DNA from: Halobacillus litoralis
GTDB taxonomy: Bacteria > Bacillota > Bacilli > Bacillales > Halobacillaceae
Direction: 5' to 3'
Length of the DNA: 64,000 bases
Assembly (NCBI RefSeq): GCF_004101865.1
Contig: NZ_CP026118.1
Coordinates: forward strand, 1,567,001-1,631,000
The position numbers and the translations under genes are program-made. Position 1 is the stretch's first letter, and every line of letters begins with the position of its first letter. The notes beneath the pieces are model-generated. The model made no database searches. It saw nothing but the letters and a program-made list of their open reading frames with translations, and was not told where the DNA came from. Below are positions 37,037-44,033 of this stretch, one piece after another.

Positions 37037-38074
37037 TTATGATGGGTATTTTCGCACTAAATAATGATCGTTTACTTTAGCCGTCGATCCTCTTTCAATT
37101 AAAGATGGCTGAAAAGTTACAGTCTCCTTGAAGTTCTTTCCCTCCCTTACTATTTGGATGGCTAATTCGACAGTTTTCTCTCCCATTTCTGAAATTGGAG
37201 TACGAATCGTCGTCAATTCAGGGTCTACGATCTCAGCAAACTGAGAATCATCAAAGCCTATGACGGATAGTTCTTCAGGAATACTGATTCCTAATTCTCT
37301 AGCTGCCTTATAAACACCAACAGCGATCGCATCGTTTCCCGCAAAGACAGCTGTCGGAGGTTCTGACATCTTTAACAATTCTTTTCCTCTGTGATAACCG
37401 CTATGAATTTTGAATTCATCAAGCTTCAAATATTCATCCATCGGTTCAATACCATAGTCTTCCAAAGCTTTTGCATAGCCCTTGTAACGTTCAACTGTTG
37501 CATATGAATCTTTTTGACCGCCAATGTAGCCTATTCTTTGATGTCCGTGATCCAAAAGATGTGCTGTAGCCTGATAACCCCCTTCGAAATTATCGACGAG
37601 AACTTCGTCCAGGCGCACATTTTTCACTTGACTTCCTAACAGAATCAGCGGCACATCAGGACGGTTCTTCATTACTTCCCTGATATTTTTATCATTGATT
37701 TCAGGTGTGGAAAATATGATTCCATCGATCCCTTTTCTAAGCAGAAAATTCAAATACTCTGCCTCTTTCTCCAAGTCATTGTCGGTGTTGCATAAAATGA
37801 CATTGAACCCATATTGATGGGCTTGGTCCTCGATGGCTCGTGTCAGCTCACCATAGAAGATATTTTTGATATCCGGAATGATTAAACCTAGAGTCGACGT
37901 TTGCTTTTTAATCATGGCTGTTGCGACCATATTTTTTTGAAATTTCAATTCTTCCACAGCCTTGTTCACTTTTTCCTTAGTACTCATGCTGCTATAGCCA
38001 CTATTATTTAACACTCTGGAAACTGTAGAAATTGATACATTCGCTGCTTTTGCGACATCTTTGATTGTTACCAT
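37037..38074 (-). CDS. LacI family transcriptional regulator
   Basis: A 345-residue repressor with the N-terminal helix-turn-helix VTIKDVAKAANVSISTVSRVLN, the hinge helix, and a periplasmic-binding-like sugar/nucleoside domain (TLGLIIPDIKNIFY, VPLILLGS, IGYIGG, AVFAGNDAIAVG, VIGFDDSQFAEIVDP). It heads the nucleoside operon and has CG-centred operator palindromes at its own promoter, so it is probably autoregulated. It resembles ribose/nucleoside regulators; its effector is unknown. Confidence 0.9.
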   Translation of the reverse strand: MVTIKDVAKAANVSISTVSRVLNNSGYSSMSTKEKVNKAVEELKFQKNMVATAMIKKQTSTLGLIIPDIKNIFYGELTRAIEDQAHQYGFNVILCNTDNDLEKEAEYLNFLLRKGIDGIIFSTPEINDKNIREVMKNRPDVPLILLGSQVKNVRLDEVLVDNFEGGYQATAHLLDHGHQRIGYIGGQKDSYATVERYKGYAKALEDYGIEPMDEYLKLDEFKIHSGYHRGKELLKMSEPPTAVFAGNDAIAVGVYKAARELGISIPEELSVIGFDDSQFAEIVDPELTTIRTPISEMGEKTVELAIQIVREGKNFKETVTFQPSLIERGSTAKVNDHYLVRKYPS

Positions 38075-38094
38075 GGTTTCCCACTTCCTATCTT

Positions 38095-38112
38095 TGTGGA
38101 AACGTTTTTATA
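38095..38112. promoter_or_regulatory. LacI-type operator, site A
   Basis: TGTGGAAACGTTTTTATA lies 21 bp before the lacI-type start. The left half matches the common half-site TGTGGAAAC shared with sites at 38270 and 41225-41288. Confidence 0.65.
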
Positions 38113-38154
38113 TCTATACAGAGAAGGCCTTGACCGATTCTCTCTCCCCTTCGA

Positions 38155-38210
38155 TATGAAAACGTTTTCTAGTTACTTGTATTATACTTCAGTTAAGGAT
38201 GTTATTTCAA
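38155..38210 (-). promoter_or_regulatory. Promoter of the lacI-ecf-nucleoside operon with operator B
   Basis: Reading leftward: a TTGAAA -35 (38205-38210), an 18-bp spacer, a perfect TATAAT -10 (38181-38186), then the operator TATGAAAACGTTTTCTAG (38155-38172) covering the expected transcription start. This arrangement suits repression by the LacI-type regulator. Confidence 0.8.
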
Positions 38211-38269
38211 CAATTTTCTGAAAATATTGATTATTTCCAGAAATAGTAGGGAAACAATTACAGAGATAG

Positions 38270-38287
38270 TATGGAAACGTTTCTACA
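38270..38287. promoter_or_regulatory. LacI-type operator, site C
   Basis: TATGGAAACGTTTCTACA, centred on CG, lies about 60 bp upstream of the operon -35 box and just past the end of the FAH-family gene. It could support looping with sites A and B. Confidence 0.6.
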
Positions 38288-38311
38288 AATGACTTGAAGT
38301 GGGCAGTCACT

Positions 38312-39091
38312 TTAAACTTTTGTGGGTTGTTTAGCTTTTATGACACTGTTCCTCAATGATCCAATCTCGTCTATACGACACTCAATTTGGTCCTTTTCTT
38401 TTAAGAATTCTGCCCCGACCGGGCTCCCGGTAAGAATGACATCACCTGGTTGAAGTGTCATGACATGACTCAAATAAGAGATCATTCTTTCTATCGTTAC
38501 AATCATCAGATTTGTAGGGCTGTTCTGCTTTTCCTTTTCGTTATGGAATGCTTTTATTACAGCACCATGCGGGTTGAACTCTGTTTCTATTACAGGGCCT
38601 AATGGGGTGAAGGTATCGAACGATTTCCCAAGAGTCCAGTGTCCGTTTTCATGAAAATATTGAGGAGCAGTTACATCATTTCCGATCGTATAGCCGAATA
38701 CATGATCTAAGACTTCTTCTTCATTGATACCGTTTGCCTCTTTTCCGATGACTACGGCAAGCTCAGATTCAAATTTTACCTCTTCAATGGCTTGAGGGAT
38801 CTTGATATCTGCCGCAGGACCTATGACCGAACTGTTCGGCTTGAAGAAGAACACAGGCATATCGGGTCCTTGTTCAGGTAAATCATCACTTTCAGCAACG
38901 TAATTCGCACCGATACCGATGATATGATTCGGTTCTAAAGGAGCTAACCACCCAATTTCATTCTCAGAATATACCTCTCCGGTATAGTCCCACTCTTTAA
39001 AGATGTCCCCGGTGATTTCTTGAATTTCATCCCCTTTTATTACACCTTGTTTCGTTTCGTTTTTTACTGTAAACCGCAAAAATTTCATCAT
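38312..39091 (-). CDS. FAH-family hydrolase/tautomerase
   Basis: A 259-residue fumarylacetoacetate hydrolase family protein. The metal-site residues are in VKFESELAVVIGKEA (E-x-E) and the downstream Asp in YTIGNDVTAP; the C-terminal TLQPGDVILTGSPVG is typical. Its start overlaps the malic enzyme stop by 4 bp. Family members act as acylpyruvate hydrolases, oxaloacetate decarboxylases or oxaloacetate keto-enol tautomerases. Coupling to malic enzyme makes an oxaloacetate-directed role the most sensible guess. Confidence 0.82.
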   Translation of the reverse strand: MMKFLRFTVKNETKQGVIKGDEIQEITGDIFKEWDYTGEVYSENEIGWLAPLEPNHIIGIGANYVAESDDLPEQGPDMPVFFFKPNSSVIGPAADIKIPQAIEEVKFESELAVVIGKEANGINEEEVLDHVFGYTIGNDVTAPQYFHENGHWTLGKSFDTFTPLGPVIETEFNPHGAVIKAFHNEKEKQNSPTNLMIVTIERMISYLSHVMTLQPGDVILTGSPVGAEFLKEKDQIECRIDEIGSLRNSVIKAKQPTKV

Positions 39092-40287
39092 TTAGCCTCC
39101 ACTTTAATATTTGATTTCCTGGCTGCACCACTTTGGACGGCGGCTTGGGCAACAGCTTCCGATACCCTTTCTACTACACGAGTGTCCAAAGGATCAGGAA
39201 TCACATAATCACCACTTAACTTGTCCGCTTCCACCAAGCTTGCAATGGCTTCTACTGCAGCTAGCTTCATCTCTTCGTTAATTTCTTTTGCAGCCACTTG
39301 TAATGCCCCTTTGAAAATACCCGGAAAAGCCAGTACATTATTGATTTGGTTTGGAAAGTCAGATCTTCCAGTTCCGATTACCGCTACCCCCGCTTCTTTC
39401 GCTTCCTTGGGCATGATCTCTGGTATAGGGTTTGCCATAGCGAAGATAATAGGGTCAGTATTCATGGAAGCAATCATCTGCTGAGATAAAGCTCCAGCAA
39501 CGGAGACCCCTATAAAGACATCTGAGTCTTTGATCACTTCAGCTAGTTCCCCTTCAACACGATCATGATTTGTTATTGCCGCTATATGCTCCTTCATCGG
39601 GTTCATTCGGTATGGACGTCCCTCATAAATCGCCCCCCTGGAATCACAAAGAATCGTATTATTGATTCCCATGCTTGATAATAATTTAACAATCGCTACC
39701 CCGGCAGCACCAGCTCCATTTATCACTACTTTTATGTTTTCAAAACTCTTCCTGACCACTTTCATAGCATTAATCAGACCGGCTGCTGTGACGATAGCCG
39801 TCCCGTGTTGATCATCATGAAAAACAGGGATATCCAGCGCATTCTTTAATGCTTCTTCAATATAAAAACAATGAGGAGCGGAAATATCCTCCAGATTTAT
39901 CCCTCCAAATGTTACTTCCAATGCTTTAACGGCGCTAATAAATTCATCAGGGTCTTTCCTATCGATACAAATCGGAAATGCATCTATATCAGCAAAAAGT
40001 TTAAACAAAGCCGCTTTACCTTCCATAACAGGGTAAGAAGCCGCTGCTCCGATATCCCCAAGACCTAAGACGGCTGTTCCGTTCGTCACCACTCCAACGA
40101 GATTCCCTCGATTCGTATAATCATATATAGTTTGTGGCTGATCATGAATTTCTTTACAAGGCTCAGCGACTCCTGGTGAGTAAACCAAACTTAAATCATC
40201 TTTACTATCTACAGGGACTTTTACTTCTACACTCAATTTCCCACGGTATTCCTTATGGAGGTTCAAAGCTTTCTGACGCAAATCCAA
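39088..40287 (-). CDS. Malic enzyme (short bacterial form)
   Basis: A malic enzyme of about 399 residues, like B. subtilis YtsJ. It decarboxylates malate to pyruvate with NAD(P). Seen are SLVYSPGVAEPC, the GTAVLGLGDIGAAASYPVMEGKA region, the metal-binding FHDDQHGTAIV, the dinucleotide motif INGAGAAGVAI and MANPIPEI. TTG at 40287, eight bases after GGAGG, is a better start than TTG at 40293. It could drain malate made by glcB in the neighbouring operon. Confidence 0.92.
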   Translation of the reverse strand: MDLRQKALNLHKEYRGKLSVEVKVPVDSKDDLSLVYSPGVAEPCKEIHDQPQTIYDYTNRGNLVGVVTNGTAVLGLGDIGAAASYPVMEGKAALFKLFADIDAFPICIDRKDPDEFISAVKALEVTFGGINLEDISAPHCFYIEEALKNALDIPVFHDDQHGTAIVTAAGLINAMKVVRKSFENIKVVINGAGAAGVAIVKLLSSMGINNTILCDSRGAIYEGRPYRMNPMKEHIAAITNHDRVEGELAEVIKDSDVFIGVSVAGALSQQMIASMNTDPIIFAMANPIPEIMPKEAKEAGVAVIGTGRSDFPNQINNVLAFPGIFKGALQVAAKEINEEMKLAAVEAIASLVEADKLSGDYVIPDPLDTRVVERVSEAVAQAAVQSGAARKSNIKVEAK

Positions 40288-40473
40288 TCGCAATTCCTCC
40301 TCTGATAGTCGGAAAAGGATCCAATATTCGTCTCGCTATATTCGACCCTTTTCCAAATGTTTAACCAAGTCGTCATCTTTGATTTCTCAACAGATTTTCT
40401 TTAATATTCAAAGTAAGTAAATGGAGCATCATACAACTCTATCCCCAAGATTTTGTTGTATTGATGTTCTTTT

Positions 40474-41091
40474 TTATGCGGTCTTTTTCTTATCTATACT
40501 TTTTTTACTGGTCATTCCGATTTTCTCTCTTATGTCTTTAGCGTTAGGTAGGAAACGGATCGGGAAGATTTTGAGGATCATCCAAACAATATAGAAGGTT
40601 AAAACTTTATCAGCCACTGTACCAGGAATGTTAGCGATGAAAGCAGCATTGAAAATTTGCTGTCCAGAAGCGATCAAGCCAGCCGTTAATACATCCACCG
40701 TATGACCAGAGAATCCTCCGAAAACATACACGGAAATGACTGTCGCTATAGCAGAAGCTATTATTCCTGTAACAGATCCAGAAACGATAACTTTCCACCC
40801 CTTACTGAACCACCCTTTTTTGAAGAAGAAGTAGGATAAAAAGGCAACAACTATACCGACAATAGCAAATGGTATATAGGTCCAGCGAACAATGAGAGCC
40901 AAAATCACGTTGGTCATTAAAGCCGTTGCGCCGCCCCATAGAGGCCCCAGCACAATCGCATTCAAGACAGTTCCGATATTATTTAGAAACAATGGCAGCT
41001 TGAGCATCTCTACAATCGAATTCGCCACCCAGTTCAAAGCGATACCGGCAGGAATCATCGCAACTATGAAACTAGAATTCTTTTTCATCAT
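40474..41091 (-). CDS. ECF transporter S component
   Basis: A 205-residue, very hydrophobic protein with about six membrane segments and a basic C-terminal tail (KKSIDKKKTA). The NIGTVLNAIVLGPLWGGATALMTN region, with many Gly and Ala, is typical of ECF substrate-binding (S) proteins. It is transcribed alone from a promoter whose operators match those of the lacI-ecfT-ecfA-ecfA operon, so it is the probable S partner. A nucleoside substrate is inferred from the regulon only. Confidence 0.82.
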   Translation of the reverse strand: MMKKNSSFIVAMIPAGIALNWVANSIVEMLKLPLFLNNIGTVLNAIVLGPLWGGATALMTNVILALIVRWTYIPFAIVGIVVAFLSYFFFKKGWFSKGWKVIVSGSVTGIIASAIATVISVYVFGGFSGHTVDVLTAGLIASGQQIFNAAFIANIPGTVADKVLTFYIVWMILKIFPIRFLPNAKDIREKIGMTSKKSIDKKKTA

Positions 41092-41101
41092 GGTTTGTCA
41101 T
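41072..41101 (-). CDS. Possible 9-codon leader ORF overlapping the S component
   Basis: A strong GAGGAGG sits 4 bases from an ATG at 41101 that opens a frame of only nine codons, ending inside the S-component gene in another frame. The S-component ATG is about 12 bases from the same ribosome site. It may be chance, or a translational brake on the S component. Confidence 0.3.
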   Translation of the reverse strand: MTNHDEKEF

Positions 41102-41224
41102 GTCCCTCCTCTTTTATTAAAAGCTGACCTTACCAATTTCCTCCTCTCATTTTAACTTTTGACCACCCAGGTTCTAATCTTCCAATAGCAGCGGAAACCA
41201 CGACTTTTGAAATTTCAACCTAAA

Positions 41225-41242
41225 TGTAAAAACGTTTCCACA
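41225..41242. promoter_or_regulatory. LacI-type operator, site D
   Basis: TGTAAAAACGTTTCCACA in the leader of the S-component gene. Its right half GTTTCCACA is the exact complement of the half-site TGTGGAAAC at sites A and E. Confidence 0.68.
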
Positions 41243-41270
41243 AACAGTTAAAAGATTGCGCTTAAAAATA

Positions 41271-41323
41271 TGTGGAAACGCTTCCTTGGAATGAATTATA
41301 CATAGTCGGCTTTGAAATTTCAA
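41271..41323 (-). promoter_or_regulatory. S-component promoter with operator E
   Basis: Reading leftward: TTGAAA (41318-41323), a 17-bp spacer, TATAAT (41295-41300), then TGTGGAAACGCTTCCTTG (41271-41288) over the transcription start. The layout copies the nucleoside operon promoter at 38155-38210. Confidence 0.8.
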
Positions 41324-41563
41324 CAATATTTTGAAAATAGTGATAATTTCAAAATATTACCTGCTCGGAGACGACATAAACTAACATAACACCTGAAGAT
41401 TCTCCATAAAATCCCCGTACAGCGGAATTCATTTCCAAATAAAAGCAATTATCATAGTGGCTTTTTACTGCTGAACTTCCAATCTCTCTTTGCTACGAAT
41501 AAGAATATTTCATAGCTGATTTGAAAGAATAACCAAAAAATCACCTCTTCCAACTAAAATACC

Positions 41564-41592
41564 TTGGTCATGATTCGTCTTTAAATTATACT
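41564..41592 (+). promoter_or_regulatory. Candidate sigma-A promoter for the HEIGYYL protein
   Basis: TTGGTC, a 17-bp spacer and TATACT lie about 40 bp before the coding start. The stretch 41324-41563 to its left shows no other feature. Confidence 0.5.
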
Positions 41593-41629
41593 GAAGTTAA
41601 GAGAACCTGAAAGGAAAGTGATCAACCCG

Positions 41630-42055
41630 ATGCTATACATATGGCATATTGAAAAAATCATAAAAAATATAATGCAAGAGCACAATTTAAATATCAACTA
41701 CGAAGCCAACAATAATCTTCCTACACCGATGAGCTTCAACATATCGACAAATACGCTCAACTTCAACTACCTGCAAGTGAACGGATACATGAGTAAGATC
41801 AAGATTAATGAATCGGCAGATGATTTCGTTAAAATCATTGTTTGTCATGAGATCGGTTATTATTTGACTTTCAAGAAACACAAACATGATTTAAAGACGC
41901 TCATGTACGGAGAAGACGAAGAAATCGCTGAACTTAAAGCGGTCATAGAAAGGAATGCCTGGAACTATGGCAGGGGGTTGGTTCCAGATAATTTGGTGGA
42001 TTCCTATGACAAAGTACGTGAGCTGGATGACTCACTTTTACAAGGTTTGAAATAA
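41630..42055 (+). CDS. Hypothetical protein with HExxY motif
   Basis: A protein of about 141 residues that I do not recognise. It contains CHEIGYYLTFKKHKH, like the zinc-binding HExxH helix of small metallopeptidases (ImmA/DUF955 type) but with Tyr in place of the second His, and further on EDEEIAELKAVIERNAW, which could supply the third ligand. ATG 41630 has AAGGAAAGTG upstream; a GTG at 41618 lies inside that site. Beside sporulation-type genes; no function is assigned. Confidence 0.6.
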   Translation: MLYIWHIEKIIKNIMQEHNLNINYEANNNLPTPMSFNISTNTLNFNYLQVNGYMSKIKINESADDFVKIIVCHEIGYYLTFKKHKHDLKTLMYGEDEEIAELKAVIERNAWNYGRGLVPDNLVDSYDKVRELDDSLLQGLK

Positions 42056-42166
42056 ATATGAACAACCAAGAGGAAAAAAATAACTTTTGTAGAATTAGTA
42101 GAGGTATAGTAAATGACCTTACATGAGGGAAGTTTATGGCTGAATAAATAAAGGAAGGTGAATGGT

Positions 42167-42688
42167 ATGTTCAGGAATCACACGATCAAGAATGTTCTAT
42201 TCAAGTGGATGCCTTACAAAGAGCAAAGTGTTTGTGAAAGAAAGCTTGAAAAAGTGATCAAACGATTGAAGATTGAGGATTTTACTTTCAACTGGGACCG
42301 AAATAGTTGCTTTATTAAGTTTTCCTACCAAGGAGAAGTTTACAAGTTGGAACACTCAATTGATAAGGCGAAAGAAAGAGGAATCATTTTAAGGAATGGA
42401 CTCGATTGCTTGAATGAATTGACACAATCGCTTGAAGATTTGTGTGTGATCATCGACCGTGGTATTTATGATTTTGATACATGGATCTTCGGGATGAAAC
42501 AATCCTCTCCAGGGCAGGAAATGCCTGCAGAATTTCAGGAAGAGTTCCATATCAAGTACAAGTCTTCAGGAAAGCAGGCTTCATCTGAACAGGATGCCAA
42601 TGAGGAACCTTTCCCTTTTCAGCCTGAAACATCTTTAAGAGATTTTGAGGAAGAACTTCAAGCGATGAAACGACCTCAGCTTAAATAA
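42167..42688 (+). CDS. Hypothetical protein
   Basis: A soluble protein of about 173 residues that I do not recognise. The N-terminal 100 residues are mixed alpha/beta with many Lys and aromatic residues (FKWMPYKEQ, DFTFNWDRN, DFDTWIFGMK). The C-terminal third is low-complexity, rich in Gln, Glu, Ser and Pro, ending in an acidic helix. ATG 42167 follows GGAAGGTGAATGGT. A terminator follows 40 bp later, so it is probably monocistronic. Confidence 0.6.
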   Translation: MFRNHTIKNVLFKWMPYKEQSVCERKLEKVIKRLKIEDFTFNWDRNSCFIKFSYQGEVYKLEHSIDKAKERGIILRNGLDCLNELTQSLEDLCVIIDRGIYDFDTWIFGMKQSSPGQEMPAEFQEEFHIKYKSSGKQASSEQDANEEPFPFQPETSLRDFEEELQAMKRPQLK

Positions 42689-42727
42689 AGACTTTCAAGA
42701 CTGGCATGCAGCATGGATCAGTTAGAA

Positions 42728-42756
42728 GATGACTCGGGTATTTTGCCTGGGTCATC
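42728..42756 (+). terminator. Terminator
   Basis: GATGAC...GTCATC hairpin with an inner CGGG/CCTG stem, followed by TTTTTTATT on the plus strand. Confidence 0.85.
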
Positions 42757-42792
42757 TTTTTTATTGTCTTAGAATTTATAAAATAATTGCCA

Positions 42793-42837
42793 GGGGCAAA
42801 CCCGCCACTTTAAAGCTTTGCTCAAGCTTGCCGGTGG
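42793..42837 (+). repeat. Intergenic repeat, left copy
   Basis: A stretch starting GGGGCAAACCCGCCACTT that is an imperfect inverted copy of 43851-43900. The two flank the coat-like gene at 43047. The rest of the gap 42757-43046 has only a candidate sporulation promoter. Confidence 0.6.
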
Positions 42838-42963
42838 AGTGATCAAGGGGCTTGAGCTAAAACAAGGCTATCATCCGCATCCCGATACTATAATTTTCAG
42901 TGGTAATAGACACACAAATTCAGAGCCTACCGACACACGTCCATTCCAAAAGATACCCTACTA

Positions 42964-42972
42964 CATATAGTA
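42964..42972 (+). promoter_or_regulatory. Candidate sigma-K -10 element
   Basis: CATATAGTA fits the mother-cell sigma-K -10 pattern CATAnnnTA, 75 bp before the coat-like gene. The -35 is only an AC dinucleotide in this class, so this is weak evidence alone. Confidence 0.4.
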
Positions 42973-43046
42973 ATAGTGAGTCAAAAGGAACTTGTCTAAA
43001 AGTTACTAGGTAGACTTTTGACAAAAATATAGAAGGAGTGAACAGT

Positions 43047-43829
43047 ATGAAGAAAAATACAGGATGTGGATATGGTAATAAAAATTGTCCACCCCTACCT
43101 GCTAGCCATCACGCAAAATCGAAAAGTTTGTACACTGCATCAGAGCAGTTTGCTTCACCTGGGGATGAAGAAGAAACAGTTGTACTAGGAGATGTGATCA
43201 TCCAGTCCCTGACGGAAGCAGATTTCCATCTACCGACATACGCAAGAGCGATCAAGAACATTGAGAAAAATGTATCCTTGACGCAGTGTAAAGCTATACC
43301 TGTAGTTGGCGAACCCCATTATGTGAAATTGTTTGTGGAAGGAATTGTACACAAAAACATTCAGTACGTTGAAGATGGAAATGGATATGTGAAGGATTAT
43401 AGTATCGATATTCCATTCCAAGCTTACGATCGAGTGTACCTTGCAAATCCAGTAGATACTCCATTTGGAATTGACTACAGCATCAAAGACGATATTCTAC
43501 AACGCAAACAACTTGCAAAAGACGGCATGGGTGCAGACCGTTGCGAATTTGGTTCTTTGACGTTTGAAATCAACAATGAGCCTATTCATTGCAAACTTCT
43601 AGCATCTGCAGTCAACCAATTGGATATTGTCCATGATTTTGATAACTGGGGACGCTTTAACAAAGTAACGGAGAAAATGGATATTAATCTTGTTATTAAA
43701 TTGACTCAATTGCAACAAGAATCTGATCCTACTCCACCAAAACCAAGCTGCAGAAAAACGAACAGCCAAATAAAAAATGCTACTCCACAATCCGTTTACA
43801 ACAGCTTCAGAAAATACACCGGTCGTTAA
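43047..43829 (+). CDS. SPOCS/CsxC-like spore coat or exosporium protein
   Basis: A protein of about 260 residues. Its core has the pattern of the SPOCS (DUF3794) fold: IKNIEKNVSLTQCKAIP near residue 70, then YVKLFVEGIVHKNIQYVE near 90 and a C-terminal strand pair. The same order (I-K-x-I-x-K-x-V-x-x-T-Q-C, then L-F-I-x-G-x-V-x-K-N-I-Q-Y) recurs in three genes to the right. The N-terminus has a Cys/Gly-rich GCGYGNKNCPP. ATG 43047 follows AGAAGGAG. I infer a spore-surface role from family and neighbours. Confidence 0.7.
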   Translation: MKKNTGCGYGNKNCPPLPASHHAKSKSLYTASEQFASPGDEEETVVLGDVIIQSLTEADFHLPTYARAIKNIEKNVSLTQCKAIPVVGEPHYVKLFVEGIVHKNIQYVEDGNGYVKDYSIDIPFQAYDRVYLANPVDTPFGIDYSIKDDILQRKQLAKDGMGADRCEFGSLTFEINNEPIHCKLLASAVNQLDIVHDFDNWGRFNKVTEKMDINLVIKLTQLQQESDPTPPKPSCRKTNSQIKNATPQSVYNSFRKYTGR

Positions 43830-43850
43830 AACAAAAGCACAAGCGTCTTG

Positions 43851-43900
43851 GCCAGCCCGACAAGCTTAAGTTTAAACCTTTGAAGTGGCGGGTTTTTGCC
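43851..43900 (-). repeat. Intergenic repeat, right copy (inverted)
   Basis: GCCAGCCCGACAAGCTTAAG through GGCGGGTTTTTGCC; reverse complement aligns with 42793-42837. The wider context (GCACAAGCGTCTTGGCCAGC before, ACGCGCTGGAGC after) resembles dispersed Bacillaceae intergenic repeats, recalled without a search. Confidence 0.6.
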
Positions 43901-43965
43901 ACAGCAAAGTGTTTGCTTATTCCCTCGTGAAGTTACGCGCTGGAGCAGGATGGTGTAGTACAAAT

Positions 43966-43995
43966 AAAAGACGTCTCCCATCAGAGACGTCTTTT
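43966..43995. terminator. Bidirectional terminator
   Basis: Perfect arms AAAAGACGTCTC / GAGACGTCTTTT with a 6-base loop, between two converging genes; T-runs on both sides serve both directions. Confidence 0.85.
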
Positions 43996-44033
43996 ATTTT
44001 AATTGACTGTTATTCCATAAAAAAACAGGTTCC

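Noticed and set aside
38095..41288. Reading the GGAAACGTTTCC sites as CcpA catabolite (cre) boxes
   Set aside because: They share longer half-sites than the cre consensus and sit at a LacI-type gene and its partner; a local repressor is simpler, though CcpA overlap is not excluded.
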